A DNA stretch of 64,000 bases from contig NZ_CP087724.1 of the NCBI RefSeq assembly GCF_024972755.1, positions 1,798,001 to 1,862,000 of the forward strand. The letters are read 5' to 3'. A program made the translations under genes and the position numbers. Source of the stretch: Halanaeroarchaeum sp. HSR-CO. GTDB taxonomy: Archaea; Halobacteriota; Halobacteria; Halobacteriales; Halobacteriaceae. Positions 33,241 to 42,878 of the stretch are shown piece by piece. The notes beneath the pieces were generated by a model that saw nothing but the letters and a program-made list of their open reading frames with translations, searched no databases and was not told where the DNA came from. How positions within the stretch are numbered: position 1 is the first letter of the stretch; each line of letters begins with the position of its first letter.

Positions 33241-33597
33241 TTACTCGTCGTCGGCGTCCTCTTCGATGACTTCGATGACCTTCAGGGGGACGTCGCGGAG
33301 GGCGCCGCCGACCTCGCTCTTGGCGATGCGGGTGGCATGTTCCTCGCTGTCGGCGTTGAAGATGGTCAACTCGAGGACCAGGCCAACCAGGGCGGTGTCG
33401 GCGGCCAAAAAGGCCGCGTCCAGCGGTTCGCCACAGGCCGGACAGCCAGTGACGCCGACCTCGACCTCCACGTAATCCAGGTCCTGCTGGTTGAGGCGTT
33501 TGCCGGCCTCGCTCACCGCGACGCCGATAGCGTCGTCGGAATTATCCACGTCTCGCACGAGCCACGCTGCCTCCATCGCAACGACGTAGTTGGGCAT
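33241..33597 (-). CDS. DUF555 (UPF0212) family protein
   Basis: A 118-residue archaeal protein recognised by MPNYVVAMEAAWLVRDVD, a CxxC pair in GVTGCPACGEP, and the C-terminal TRIAKSEVGGALRDVPLKVI. DUF555 is widespread in Euryarchaeota and has no assigned function. The start at MPNYVVA is favoured by family length and by the AT-rich DNA upstream. Confidence 0.88.
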   Translation of the reverse strand: MPNYVVAMEAAWLVRDVDNSDDAIGVAVSEAGKRLNQQDLDYVEVEVGVTGCPACGEPLDAAFLAADTALVGLVLELTIFNADSEEHATRIAKSEVGGALRDVPLKVIEVIEEDADDE

Positions 33598-33924
33598 ACC
33601 GGACACTACAGGACGGGGGGACAGGTGGTTTGTGGTTTCGAGCCAGGAGCGGCCCAGCGGTCGCCCCGTCCCCCGAATCCCTCCATGAGGGTTCGATTTT
33701 GTCCACATATCTCCGATACAATTGGCAGTCCATGTAGTAATATTCCTTTAAGGGTTGAAGTACAGACACCATATCCGAATATATTTAATCGATTTTAGCA
33801 CAATTCTTATATGTGACCCTGTACCGTACACCAGTGTGCGATAATAGTGGGCATTCGAACGGTAAATGCGGTAGAAGAAATACATACGAATTACAAATAG
33901 CGATAACAGCATCCAATCAACAAT
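33598..33924. promoter_or_regulatory. AT-rich regulatory region before glnA
   Basis: This 327-base gap holds no gene. It has several TATA-like sequences (aatattcctttaag, atatatttaatcg, ttcttatatgtg) and a candidate glnA TATA at 33878-33890 (aaatacatacgaa), about 40 bases before the glnA start. Direct or inverted repeats for a nitrogen regulator are not obvious. The DUF555 gene reads away from it on the other strand. Confidence 0.5.
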
Positions 33925-35295
33925 ATGAGCACCGACGAAGACCTGTTCACCGACCCGCCGACGACCGCCGACGGCGTCATCGAGGCCGTCGCCGAAGCAC
34001 CCATCGACGCCGTCCGACTTCAGTTCACGGACATCCTGGGAACCGTCAAGAACGTCACCATCCCGCCAGACCAGATAAAGAAGGCCTTCGAAGAGGGTAT
34101 CTACTTCGACGGCTCGAGCATCGAAGGGTTCGTACGTATCCAGGAGTCCGACATGCGCCTGGAGCCCGATCCATCGACGTTCGCCGTCCTGCCGTGGCGC
34201 AAATCCGACGACGGCACCCACGCAGTCCGTCTCATCTGCGACGTCATCGACACCACGACGGGCAAGCCGTTCGAGGGCGATCCGCGATACGTCCTCAAAC
34301 GTGTCCTCGACCGCGCACGTGAGATGGGCTACGAATTCAACGCGGGCCCCGAACCCGAGTTCTTCGCCTTCGCGACCGACGAGGGAACGGCGACGCTCGA
34401 ACCACACGACACTGGCGGCTACTTCGACCTCGGCCCGAAGGACCTGGCGACGGACCTGCGCCGGGACGTCATCTTCAACCTGGAGGAGATGGGCTTCGAC
34501 GTGGAGGCGAGCCACCACGAGGTGGCCGAGGGCCAGCACGAGATCGACTTCAAATACGACGACGGGCTCACCACCGCCGACAACGTCGCGACGTTCCGCG
34601 CCGTCGTCCGGGCGACCGCTGCCGAACACGGCCTTCACGCCACCTTCATGCCCAAACCCGTCGCGGGGATCAACGGCTCGGGGATGCACACCCACCTCTC
34701 GCTGTTCACCAGCGAGGGCGACCCCGCGTTCTACGACGGCGACGACGAGTTCGACCTCTCCGAGACGGGCAAGCAGTTCCTGGCGGGGGTCCTCGAACAC
34801 GCGCCCGCCATCACGGCCGTCGCCAACCCGACGGTGAACTCGTACAAACGGCTCGTCCCGGGGTACGAGGCGCCGGTCTACGTCGCCTGGTCGGACGTGA
34901 ACCGCTCCGCACTCGTCCGCAAGCCCGCGGCGCGCACCCCTGCGGCCTCGCGCATCGAGTTACGCTCGCCCGATCCGACGGCCAACCCGTACCTCGCCCT
35001 GGCCGCCATCCTGCGGGCTGGCCTCGACGGCATCGAGCGCGACCTCGAAGCGCCAGCCCCAGTTCGCGAGAACATCTACGAGTTCGACGAGGACAAACGC
35101 GAAGCGTACGGCATCGACACGTTGCCCGGGAGTCTCGGCGAGGCCCTTGATGCTCTCGAGGCAGACGACGTCGTTCTCGATGCGCTGGGCGACCACGTCG
35201 CGGAGAAGTTCCTCGAGGCCAAACGCCAGGAGTTCGCGGAGTACAGGACGTCGGTCAGCGAGTGGGAACACGACCGGTACCTCGAGACGTTCTGA
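33925..35295 (+). CDS. glnA: Glutamine synthetase
   Basis: A type I glutamine synthetase, 456 aa, that assimilates ammonia into glutamine with [42 protein letters not shown] and the C-terminal [17 protein letters not shown] are signature blocks. It stands alone with a long AT-rich upstream region, consistent with nitrogen-dependent regulation. No lrp-type regulator is adjacent in this window. Confidence 0.95.
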   Translation: MSTDEDLFTDPPTTADGVIEAVAEAPIDAVRLQFTDILGTVKNVTIPPDQIKKAFEEGIYFDGSSIEGFVRIQESDMRLEPDPSTFAVLPWRKSDDGTHAVRLICDVIDTTTGKPFEGDPRYVLKRVLDRAREMGYEFNAGPEPEFFAFATDEGTATLEPHDTGGYFDLGPKDLATDLRRDVIFNLEEMGFDVEASHHEVAEGQHEIDFKYDDGLTTADNVATFRAVVRATAAEHGLHATFMPKPVAGINGSGMHTHLSLFTSEGDPAFYDGDDEFDLSETGKQFLAGVLEHAPAITAVANPTVNSYKRLVPGYEAPVYVAWSDVNRSALVRKPAARTPAASRIELRSPDPTANPYLALAAILRAGLDGIERDLEAPAPVRENIYEFDEDKREAYGIDTLPGSLGEALDALEADDVVLDALGDHVAEKFLEAKRQEFAEYRTSVSEWEHDRYLETF

Positions 35296-35628
35296 GTCAT
35301 GCCCGAACCGAACCCTTGAACCGGTCCGCCCCACATCGAGCCAGCGTCGTGAAGCCGTCGGGTATCTGGCCGCACGCGCACGGATGGCCGTCGCATACTT
35401 CGAGGCGAACGTGACCCGGACGGGCGCGGACCTTCCGCGAATAGTCCGCATAAGGTATGCGAAGCCACGAGAACAGGATAGGCCCACCTACGACTTCCTG
35501 TCGGATAGTGCAAGCAACAGTGGAATCCGAGTAAACCTGCATTGAATCGCAAGCAGGCGGCGGGGTAGAGACGAGCCGCGGGGAGGAAGACATATATACC
35601 CGCATCGTGGAGAGAGGAGCCATACCCG
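35296..35628. other. Intergenic region between glnA and a small membrane protein gene
   Basis: This 333-base stretch has no gene that I can support. Open frames exist on both strands because of high GC content but lack start signals or recognisable motifs. A short inverted pair (tccgcataaggtatgcg) near 35447 may be part of a terminator for glnA. The right end carries the promoter described separately. Confidence 0.45.
35589..35601 (+). promoter_or_regulatory. TATA box of the 55-residue membrane protein gene
   Basis: The bases gacatatataccc lie about 30 bases before the ATG at 35629, the spacing of a leaderless archaeal transcript. The match to the TATA consensus is strong and supports a real small gene. 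Confidence 0.65.
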
Positions 35629-35796
35629 ATGATCGAACGGCTCACCTCCCTCGCAACGTTCGCGGCCTACCAGACGAGTGTCGCAGTCGGTATCGCACTC
35701 CTCCCACTGGCCATCATGGCCAGGCACCTCGGGGTCACCCTCCCCGTCCACCGACTCATCCAGCGGACCGAATCCGCGTACCAGCAGAAGCGTTAA
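35629..35796 (+). CDS. Small single-helix membrane protein, 55 aa
   Basis: A 55-codon gene with one hydrophobic helix (SVAVGIALLPLAIMARHLG) flanked by a charged N-terminus and a C-terminal VHRLIQRTESAYQQKR. A strong TATA box about 30 bases upstream and a clean stop argue for expression. It lies 82 bases before psmB on the same strand. I do not recognise a named family. Confidence 0.7.
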   Translation: MIERLTSLATFAAYQTSVAVGIALLPLAIMARHLGVTLPVHRLIQRTESAYQQKR

Positions 35797-35834
35797 CGAC
35801 ACTCGATTCGTCGGCCGGGACCGCCAGGAAACCC

Positions 35835-35853
35835 CGGAAAGCATGCTTTTATC
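35835..35853 (+). promoter_or_regulatory. BRE/TATA promoter of psmB
   Basis: The bases cggaaagcatgcttttatc carry an A-rich BRE-like segment and a TATA-like cttttatc centred about 28 bases before the ATG at 35879, predicting a leaderless message and fixing the psmB start. Confidence 0.65.
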
Positions 35854-35878
35854 TGTGCTCCAGCGTTACGAAACGCTA

Positions 35879-36613
35879 ATGCACGATTCACTCGACGGCT
35901 CCGAGTTCGCCCGTACTGCCTCGCGCCTCCAGGACTCCGTCGGGAGTCCGTACGAGCCCGAAGTCGGACCGCTCCCCGAGAACGACCTCTCCGACGAAGA
36001 CCTGGAGAACGTCACCAAGACCGGGACGACCATCGTCGGCATCACCACTGACGAGGGTGTCGTCATGGCCTCGGACATGCGAGCGAGCCTCGGCGGCCGT
36101 GTCGTCTCGAACAAGAACGTCCAAAAGGTCGAGGAGATTCAGCCGAACGCCGCCCTCTCGATGTCCGGGTCGGTCGGTGGCGCGCAGGCCTACATCCGAA
36201 CGCTACGGGCCGAAGCGAACCTCTACGAGGCACGCCGCGGCGAGTACATGTCGATCAACGCACTGGCCACGATGGCGAGCAATCTTCTCCGCGGGGGCCC
36301 CTTCTTCATGATCGTCCCCATCCTGGCCGGCGTCGACGACGACGGATCGCACGTCTACAGTTTGGACCCGTCTGGCAGTTCGCTTGCGGACGACTACACC
36401 GCACAGGGCAGTGGCATGCCCTACGCACTCGGTGTCCTGGAACAGGAGTACACAGCGGACCTCACGATGGACGAGGCGGTCACCGTCGGCGCGCAGGCCA
36501 TCCAGTCGGCCTCCGAGCGCGACACAGCGTCCGGAAACGGCATCCACGTGACGAAGATCACCCGCAACGAGGTCGAGATCGTCGGCCACCAGGACGTCGA
36601 GGACGTACTCTAG
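35879..36613 (+). CDS. psmB: Proteasome beta subunit
   Basis: The catalytic subunit of the 20S proteasome, 244 aa. A 49-residue propeptide ending VTKTG is followed by TTIVGITTDEGVVMASD. Thr50 is the nucleophile released on self-cleavage. SMSGSVGGAQAYIRTLRAEA and GSGMPYALGVLEQEY are typical. The start with MHDSLDGSEF is fixed by a TATA box 28 bases upstream; the earlier in-frame ATG would overlap the small membrane gene. No alpha-subunit gene is in the window. Confidence 0.95.
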   Translation: MHDSLDGSEFARTASRLQDSVGSPYEPEVGPLPENDLSDEDLENVTKTGTTIVGITTDEGVVMASDMRASLGGRVVSNKNVQKVEEIQPNAALSMSGSVGGAQAYIRTLRAEANLYEARRGEYMSINALATMASNLLRGGPFFMIVPILAGVDDDGSHVYSLDPSGSSLADDYTAQGSGMPYALGVLEQEYTADLTMDEAVTVGAQAIQSASERDTASGNGIHVTKITRNEVEIVGHQDVEDVL

Positions 36614-36692
36614 TCCGTTTTCTCCCGTTTCAGACCCGATACACACCGTTATACTGTTTGTTTCAGTGGCTAATATATGCATATATCCCCAA

Positions 36693-36707
36693 AACTTTAT
36701 ATATTAT
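36693..36707 (+). promoter_or_regulatory. TATA box of tfb
   Basis: The bases aactttatatattat form a strong TATA element about 60 bases before the tfb start, so this message likely has a leader of about 30 bases. Another AT-rich run (ctaatatatgcatatat) lies just upstream. Confidence 0.55.
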
Positions 36708-36762
36708 TCTCCCTAACATAAGGTTAGCGATAAGGGAGGCGACCCGTCTCCAGTCATCCACC

Positions 36763-37794
36763 ATGAGTGCAAATACCCACGCATACGACGGCGGACAGGG
36801 GCTGCAAACCCGCGATCCGTCGGTACAGAACGAATCGATCGAGAGCGAGTCGGACAAAGAGGAGACGACCGCTCGAATCCGAAACGAGTGTCCCGAGTGT
36901 GGCGGTCACCTCGAGCAGGACGCCGAACACGGCGAGACTGTCTGTGGCGAGTGTGGCCTCGTCGTCGAAGAGGACGGCATCGACCGCGGCCCCGAGTGGA
37001 GAGCCTTCAACAGCACGGAACGGACAGAAAAGTCCCGCGTCGGCGCACCGACGACCAAGATGCTCCACGACGAGGGCCTCTCGACCAACATCGGCTGGCA
37101 GAACAAGGACGCCTACGGCCGGTCGCTCTCGAGCCGCCAGCGTCGCAAGATGCAGCGGCTCCGAACCTGGGACGAGCGGTTCCGCACCCGAAACCACAAG
37201 GAACGGAACCTCAAGCAGGCCCTCGGCGAGATCGACCGGATGGGGAGCGCCCTGGGCCTCCCGAAGGACGTCCGCGAGACCGCCTCGGTGATCTACCGAC
37301 GGGCGCTTGCGGAGGACCTCCTGCCCGGGCGAACCATCGAGGGCGTGGCCACGGCCGCGCTGTACGCGGCGGCCCGGCAGGCCGACCGACCACGGAGTCT
37401 CGACGAGGTCGCTGCGGTCAGCCGCGTCGAGCGGATGGAGTTCAAGCGGACCTACCGATACATCGTCCGGGAACTCTCGTTGCCGGTCAAGCCGGCCGAC
37501 CCCCAGCAGTACGTCGCCCGCATCGTCAGTGCGGCCGACGCGAGCGACGAGACCGCCCACCGGGCGCGAGAACTACTCCGGACGGCGTCCGGGACGGGCG
37601 TGTTCAACGGAAAGAGCCCGGTCGGCCTCGCCGCGGCCGCCATCTACGCGGCCGGCCTGCTCACCGACGAAGGCCTGACACAGAGTGTCATCTCCGAGGC
37701 GGCAGACGTGAGCGAGGTAACGATCCGGAACCGGTATCAGGAACTGCTCGCCGTCGCCGAAGACGCCGACGACGCCGTCACGGCGAGCGCATAA
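36763..37794 (+). CDS. tfb: Transcription initiation factor IIB
   Basis: TFB binds TBP-TATA and BRE and recruits RNA polymerase. The N-terminal zinc ribbon is CPECGGHLEQD...CGECGLV at residues about 45-70. The B-reader/linker has RGPEWRAFN, and two cyclin-fold repeats follow (IDRMGSALGLPKDVRETA, and the second from about 250). Haloarchaea have many TFBs that select promoters. A 40-residue acidic N-terminal extension precedes the ribbon. Length is 343 aa. Confidence 0.94.
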   Translation: MSANTHAYDGGQGLQTRDPSVQNESIESESDKEETTARIRNECPECGGHLEQDAEHGETVCGECGLVVEEDGIDRGPEWRAFNSTERTEKSRVGAPTTKMLHDEGLSTNIGWQNKDAYGRSLSSRQRRKMQRLRTWDERFRTRNHKERNLKQALGEIDRMGSALGLPKDVRETASVIYRRALAEDLLPGRTIEGVATAALYAAARQADRPRSLDEVAAVSRVERMEFKRTYRYIVRELSLPVKPADPQQYVARIVSAADASDETAHRARELLRTASGTGVFNGKSPVGLAAAAIYAAGLLTDEGLTQSVISEAADVSEVTIRNRYQELLAVAEDADDAVTASA

Positions 37795-37821
37795 CGCATC
37801 GATCGTTCGACCACCGACCCG

Positions 37822-39345
37822 TTAGATTTCACTTTTCGTCTCGACCCAGTCGGCGAACGTCCCGGATAGCAGCGTCTCGCGCTGTTTCTCGAAGTACGTT
37901 CGCTGCATCGACTCGACGGCCTCGGTGAACTCCATGCCGTCGAAGAGGTTCGAACGAACGCGTTCTCGTTTCCACGAGGCCGGCGTGATGCCGTGTCTGG
38001 CCCGCCGACGCAACGGCCAGAGGTACTCCGCCGCCTGATCCTCGGTGAATCCACGACTGACGAGGCCCGCCCGCGCTTCGTCGAAGAGGTCGACGAACAT
38101 CGCCTCGTGATCGGTCGTCTTCTCGTCGTCGGCGGTGATGTAGGTGAGGTCGGCGTCGAGCCCATCTCGCATTGCATCGTAGAAGTTGGCCTTCGCCTCC
38201 CGCCAGTCCAGGAAGTAAAGCGGGTGGCGATGCTGGCTCATCCGTTCGAGGAGGCCGGCGTACATCGCCAGGAACGCGACGCTGTCTCTCACGGTCGGCT
38301 GCGCCGCGAGCGGGCGGAACTCGATGCGGGCGTTGGCCGACGACCGCGACGATCCATCGAAGACCGGGCGGATCCAGCGCCAGTACGTTCCGTGCTTGCG
38401 GCGGAAGTGTGCGAACGAATCGTCGAATCGGCCGGCCTCCGAGACCGGCATCGGAACCATCACGTCGTCCTCGACGATGTCCTCGATGGCGTCGTCGACA
38501 GTCGAGATGTCCTCGGGGAATCGGACCTTCTCGAAACGACCCGGTTCGTTCAGGACCGATTCGAAGACGGCGATCCGATGTTCCATCCAGCCCTCGGCGA
38601 GTATCTCCTCGGGGGCGACCTCGTCGTAGAGGTCCGGCGGGAAGAACGGAGAGTTGACGCCGAGTGCCAAAAGTGGGCCGGCGATGCGGAGTGCGTACTG
38701 GAAGTACTCCGGCAGGTCGGCCGCTTGAGCCACCTGGTAGTGGGGCTGGATCGACGTGATGAGGCTCTCGGGCATCACCGTGTCGGCGGAGAGCGAAACG
38801 TTGGGGGCCTCGATAGTGCCCGTCAGCGCCTCGTCCGAGTTGGCCATCGCGTGGTACCGCGCCGACGCGGACATGTTGGTCGCCAGACGGATACCATCCT
38901 GGCGGACGCTGTCGGTGAGGTAGTTGGCCGTCGACTCGCCGGCTGGCGGAATGGTCCACATCCCATCACTGACGAGATGGAGTCCCTCGGCGTCCATCGG
39001 CGTGGCGGCCGCTTCGAGACGGGACTCGACGCTCGCCTCCTGTGCGACGACCCCAGGGCGATTCAGGGGGTCGGGCGTCGTCGCCATCTCCCCGTTGTGC
39101 AGGCCGAGTTCCTTCTCGAACCCGACGTACTCGAGCAACCGTCGCGGGAGACGGGCCAGCGCACCGTCGTCGTTCACCGCGTAGAACTCGTACTCGAGAC
39201 CGACGATGGCCTGCGGGTTGTCGAAGGTCCCGTTTGCTATTTCCTCCCTGATCACCGTCGCATCTTCGCGGACGCGTTCCTGGAAGGTCTCCGGGTCGAC
39301 GGAGAGGACGTCGGACACGCGCTCGACGAGGTCGGAACCCGACAT
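37822..39345 (-). CDS. Glutamate-cysteine ligase (GCS2) family protein
   Basis: A 507-residue protein of the GCS2 family. The Glu-binding VGLEYEFYAV, LHNGEMATTPDP and the ATP-site-like ASARYHAMANSDEAL and SIQPHYQVAQ resemble gamma-glutamylcysteine ligases. Haloarchaea make gamma-glutamylcysteine as their main thiol. The chain is longer than the small bona fide GshA, so it may be a paralogue acting on another amine. It is divergent from ligA across 79 bases. Confidence 0.72.
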   Translation of the reverse strand: MSGSDLVERVSDVLSVDPETFQERVREDATVIREEIANGTFDNPQAIVGLEYEFYAVNDDGALARLPRRLLEYVGFEKELGLHNGEMATTPDPLNRPGVVAQEASVESRLEAAATPMDAEGLHLVSDGMWTIPPAGESTANYLTDSVRQDGIRLATNMSASARYHAMANSDEALTGTIEAPNVSLSADTVMPESLITSIQPHYQVAQAADLPEYFQYALRIAGPLLALGVNSPFFPPDLYDEVAPEEILAEGWMEHRIAVFESVLNEPGRFEKVRFPEDISTVDDAIEDIVEDDVMVPMPVSEAGRFDDSFAHFRRKHGTYWRWIRPVFDGSSRSSANARIEFRPLAAQPTVRDSVAFLAMYAGLLERMSQHRHPLYFLDWREAKANFYDAMRDGLDADLTYITADDEKTTDHEAMFVDLFDEARAGLVSRGFTEDQAAEYLWPLRRRARHGITPASWKRERVRSNLFDGMEFTEAVESMQRTYFEKQRETLLSGTFADWVETKSEI

Positions 39346-39424
39346 GGGCGCCGATTACGGACCCCTGCATAAAAACGTCGCGGCCTTCGCACCTTTTAAC
39401 ACCGAGAACGCGATACGACGGGTA

Positions 39425-41071
39425 ATGGAGTTCAGCGAGTTCGCCGACCAGGCGAGCGACGTCGAGGCCGCCACCGCGGACGGCGACATCGTCGACCTGG
39501 TAGCCGACCTGTTCGCCGCGGCCGGCGACGACCTCCCCATCGTCGCTCGATACGTCCAGGGACGGGTCTTCCCCGGCCACGACGAGACGAAACTCGACGT
39601 CGGCCCGAGCAACTGCTACGAGGCCATCGCCCGGGCGGCCGGCCAGAACGTCGACGCCGACGACGTGGAGTCGACGGTCGCCGACCTCGGAGACGTCGGT
39701 CGCGTGGCCGCCAGCTACGATTTCGGGAGTCAACAGGGCCTGGCGGCGTTCGGTGGCGGGTCCGACGACGGCCTGACCGTCGCGGCGGTCCACGACGAAC
39801 TCGAGACCCTCGCCGCCGCCAGCGGGACAGGAAGCACCGACGAGAAGGTCACCATCCTCTTCGGGTTGTTCAACCGATGTAACCCGGACGAAGCCCGATA
39901 TCTGGCCCGACTCGTCCTCTCGGAGATGCGTATCGGCGTCGGCGCCGGCACGGTCCGGGACGCCATCGACGAGGCATTCGACGTCCCAGCCGACGCGGTC
40001 GGGCGCGCCCTCCAGGTGTCGAACGACTACGGCCTCGTCGCCGAGACGGCCCGCGATGATCCCGCGGGCCTCGGGGACATCACCCTCGAGATGGGGCGAC
40101 CGGTCCAGGCCATGCTGGCCCAGGCCGGGACCGCCAACGACGCACTGGAGGAGTGGGGCGAGACGGCCTGTGAGACGAAGTACGACGGTGCCCGCGTCCA
40201 GATCCACATCGACGATGACGTCGAGATCTACTCGCGGAACATGGAGGACGTGACCGACCCGCTGCCCGACGTTGTCGCGGCGGTCGAGGGATCGATCGAC
40301 GTCCCCGCGATCCTCGACGGGGAGGTCCTCGCCGTCGACGATGCGGGCGACCCACTCCCCTTCCAGGCGGTCTTGCGCCGGTTTCGCCGGAAACACGACG
40401 TCGAGCGTGCGAGAGACGAGATCGAACTCCAGCTGGTCGTCTTCGACTGCCTGTACGCGGATGGTCGGGAACTCGTCGACGCGTCGCTGCTCGACAGACG
40501 CGAGCGACTCGAGGAAATCTGGGACGGCACGCTCGCCGAATTCTCGCTCGCAGACGACGCCGAGGCCATCGCCGACCTCGAAGCGGAGGCGCTCGCGGCG
40601 GGTCACGAGGGGATCATGTTGAAGAACCCGGAATCCGCCTACACCCCCGGACGGCGGGGGAAGAACTGGCTGAAACGGAAACCGGACGTGGAGACCCTCG
40701 ACCTGGTCGTCACCGGTGCGGAGTGGGGCGAGGGACGCCGGGCGAGTTTCCTCGGCACTTACGAACTCTCGGTCAGCACCCCCGACGGCTTCGAGACGGT
40801 CGGTAAGGTGGCCACGGGCATCACCGACGAGGAGTTGGCACGGCTCTCCGACCTCGTCGAGTCGAAGATCCTCACCGAGGACGGGCAGACGGTGGACGTC
40901 GAACCGTCGGTGGTCTTCGAGGTTGGCTACGAGGAGATCCAGGAGTCGCCCACCTACTCGTCTGGGTACGCACTCCGATTCCCACGGTTCGTCTCCGTTC
41001 GAGAGGACAAGTCACCGGAGGACGCCGATTCGCTAGAACGGGTCGAACGGTTGGTGCAGAAGCAGGGTTAA
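39425..41071 (+). CDS. ligA: ATP-dependent DNA ligase
   Basis: The replicative archaeal DNA ligase, 548 aa. Lys252 in CETKYDGARVQIH is adenylated, ILDGEVLAVDD, GIMLKNPESAYTPGRRGKNW and WLKRKPD are motifs III-V. The N-terminal DNA-binding domain starts at MEFSEFADQAS, which has an AT-containing promoter (acgatacgacgggtaatgg) close by. The integrated element begins about 210 bases after its stop. Confidence 0.95.
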   Translation: MEFSEFADQASDVEAATADGDIVDLVADLFAAAGDDLPIVARYVQGRVFPGHDETKLDVGPSNCYEAIARAAGQNVDADDVESTVADLGDVGRVAASYDFGSQQGLAAFGGGSDDGLTVAAVHDELETLAAASGTGSTDEKVTILFGLFNRCNPDEARYLARLVLSEMRIGVGAGTVRDAIDEAFDVPADAVGRALQVSNDYGLVAETARDDPAGLGDITLEMGRPVQAMLAQAGTANDALEEWGETACETKYDGARVQIHIDDDVEIYSRNMEDVTDPLPDVVAAVEGSIDVPAILDGEVLAVDDAGDPLPFQAVLRRFRRKHDVERARDEIELQLVVFDCLYADGRELVDASLLDRRERLEEIWDGTLAEFSLADDAEAIADLEAEALAAGHEGIMLKNPESAYTPGRRGKNWLKRKPDVETLDLVVTGAEWGEGRRASFLGTYELSVSTPDGFETVGKVATGITDEELARLSDLVESKILTEDGQTVDVEPSVVFEVGYEEIQESPTYSSGYALRFPRFVSVREDKSPEDADSLERVERLVQKQG

Positions 41072-41160
41072 CAGTCTGAGAGCGTAATCGACACCCATCG
41101 ACAGGCACACGGCAGGTCCGAATTTCATCTCGCCATTTCGAACAAACCACTACAAGCATT

Positions 41161-41259
41161 CGCGGCGCGAGTGGTCCGAAGGACCCGGAAGCGCCGCGAT
41201 TTTCCGAGCGCGAAGCGCTCGGGCCAAGGAGTGACCAACGCGACGGCTTTGCCGTCGCG
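41161..41259. repeat. Three consecutive perfect hairpins downstream of ligA
   Basis: Three stem-loops follow each other: cgcggcgc/gcgccgcg with an inner ggtcc-gaa-ggacc, then ccgagcgc-gaa-gcgctcgg, then cgcgacggc-ttt-gccgtcgcg. Loops are gaa, gaa and ttt. They belong to the GC-rich host flank. Similar palindromic runs are frequent between convergent haloarchaeal genes and may end transcription. Confidence 0.75.
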
Positions 41260-41282
41260 GCAGGAGCGACGCCGGCTTTTTC

Positions 41283-41289
41283 CCCAAGT
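41283..41289 (+). repeat. Left candidate attachment core (cccaagt)
   Basis: Seven bases identical to the right copy at 52958. Joining the left flank to the right flank through this core gives ctttttccccaagtttttgccaggg, which restores a typical haloarchaeal inverted-repeat intergenic sequence. Seven bases also occur by chance (a third copy at 49923), so this rests on position as well. Confidence 0.5.
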
Positions 41290-41354
41290 GAATAAAATCT
41301 AAATCTACAAAACTTCTATACATTATAAACCCCCATGGCTAAGCCAAGGCAAAC

Positions 41355-41918
41355 ATGCCCCAAGTAAATCTCCGTGTGGACGAGTCCACAAAGGCAGAAT
41401 GGAAGGAATATCTGGAAGAGTCTGGAAGAGTCCACACACTTACCGACTTAATCAAGGTAAGCGTGGATGAGAAGATATCCAGTGAAGAGGGGGAAGATGA
41501 CACGGCTGGAGTTTCACCGGCACTTGAGAATGATATTCAGGACTTGAAGGATGAGCTTGAGGATGTCCGAAAAGATGTGGCCTGGTTACGTGAGCAACAG
41601 CAGGAGGATGTGGACATATCCGACCTCGCCCAAGAGGTCTATGATAGCCTGGAAGTCCTGCCAGAGCCGACTGACTCCCTTCAGATACCGCAGGACCAAG
41701 ATGCTACTGAGTATCGCCAGCGAAGGGCAGCTGAGCTGGTAGTCAGGCCCGAAAATGCAGACGATGAACCGTCTCCTCAAACCGCAGATTCCATAGCAGA
41801 CCGCCTGGGCACCAAAAAGAAACGAGTCGAAGATGCTATAGAGCATCTGAACGACCAGTTCCTCCCCGTTGTCGAAGTCGAATTGGACGGAGATGTTCAT
41901 TACTTCCGGGAGGAGTGA
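41355..41918 (+). CDS. RHH/coiled-coil/winged-helix DNA-binding protein next to the integrase
   Basis: A 187-residue protein with a ribbon-helix-helix-like N-terminus (PQVNLRVDESTKAEWKEYLE, residues 1-40), a coiled coil at about 60-90 (DIQDLKDELEDVRKDVAWLR) and a C-terminal winged-helix-like region (ADSIADRLGTKKKRVEDAIE). It ends 3 bases before the integrase start, so the two are co-translated. The arrangement recalls integrase operons of haloarchaeal proviruses in which small partners control direction of recombination; that role is inferred. Confidence 0.7.
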   Translation: MPQVNLRVDESTKAEWKEYLEESGRVHTLTDLIKVSVDEKISSEEGEDDTAGVSPALENDIQDLKDELEDVRKDVAWLREQQQEDVDISDLAQEVYDSLEVLPEPTDSLQIPQDQDATEYRQRRAAELVVRPENADDEPSPQTADSIADRLGTKKKRVEDAIEHLNDQFLPVVEVELDGDVHYFREE

Positions 41919-41921
41919 CCC

Positions 41922-42878
41922 ATGCACGAGATATTTGACGACCATCTGGACCTCCTCCGAGGCCAAGACAAGGCGAAGGGGACGATAAAGCAATATCAGG
42001 GTGGGCTCAAAGCCTACTCCGAGTGGCTTGAAGAGCAAGGCATCGAGCCCGAGGGAGCGTCTACGAGAGACATTCAACGGTATCTTTCCTTTTTAAAGAA
42101 TGAACGGGAGTATGCTCCCGGAACAGTCCGAGGCTACTACAGCTGTATCAGTGGCTTCTACAAGAATCTCGACAACACCGGGGTTATCGAGGAAGACCCG
42201 ACAGAGGGAATCACCCTCTCCAACTATGCGAGTCGGGAAACTCGAAAGCAACAGGAAACCAAAGAGCGTCGAGTTTGGCTGTCTCAAGAGGAGATGAGCC
42301 AACTGGTGGAGAATGTACCTGCGCCAACCGTCCGAAACCGGCTCCTCGTTCTATTTCAATACTTCACAGGGCTTCGTCGTCAGGAGGTCGTGGACGTTAA
42401 ACTCGAGGACATCGACCGCAAGGAGCGGATGGTCAAGGTTCAAGGGAAGGGGAACGTACTGAATACGGCATTCTGGCAGCCCAAGATGGACGGTCTGCTA
42501 ACAGCGTGGTTGGATGGTGGATACCGTGGTTCATCCCCACATGCGGAAGAGAGCCCGTATCTCTTTCTCTCGCAAGCCGCTCCCCAACTCAGCGGGGAAT
42601 ATGTGAACCGAATCGTGAAAGAGGCGGCTGAGGAAGCTGGTATTCAGGAAGTGCTCTTTGAGGATGCGAGAGGTCGGTCTCATTATAAATATACCTCCCA
42701 CGCTCTCCGACATTCCTTTGCCATGCACTGGCTCCAGAATGGTGGCTCACTTGCAACGCTTTCCAAGCAGATGGCCCACTCGTCTATCACAACGACTGAA
42801 ATCTATGGCGAGATACTGGACGAGCGTGCTAAGGAAGAGTACGACCAGTATGCTCCCGATATTGACCTCTCGTTTTAG
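41922..42878 (+). CDS. Tyrosine recombinase (integrase)
   Basis: A 318-residue phage-type integrase. The N-terminal SAM-like core-binding domain spans residues about 1-95 (TIKQYQGGLKAYSEWLEEQG). The catalytic domain shows Arg in FTGLRRQEVVDV, Lys in KVQGKGN, HALRH near 267, His in MAHSSITTTEIY and Tyr in the last motif. It lies close to the left attachment core, as expected for the element's own integrase. It cleaves and rejoins DNA to insert or excise the element. Confidence 0.92.
   Translation: MHEIFDDHLDLLRGQDKAKGTIKQYQGGLKAYSEWLEEQGIEPEGASTRDIQRYLSFLKNEREYAPGTVRGYYSCISGFYKNLDNTGVIEEDPTEGITLSNYASRETRKQQETKERRVWLSQEEMSQLVENVPAPTVRNRLLVLFQYFTGLRRQEVVDVKLEDIDRKERMVKVQGKGNVLNTAFWQPKMDGLLTAWLDGGYRGSSPHAEESPYLFLSQAAPQLSGEYVNRIVKEAAEEAGIQEVLFEDARGRSHYKYTSHALRHSFAMHWLQNGGSLATLSKQMAHSSITTTEIYGEILDERAKEEYDQYAPDIDLSF

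Noticed and set aside
35296-35628. A possible structured RNA downstream of glnA
   Set aside because: I compared it by memory with conserved pieces of RNase P RNA and SRP RNA and saw neither. Only a weak inverted pair remains.
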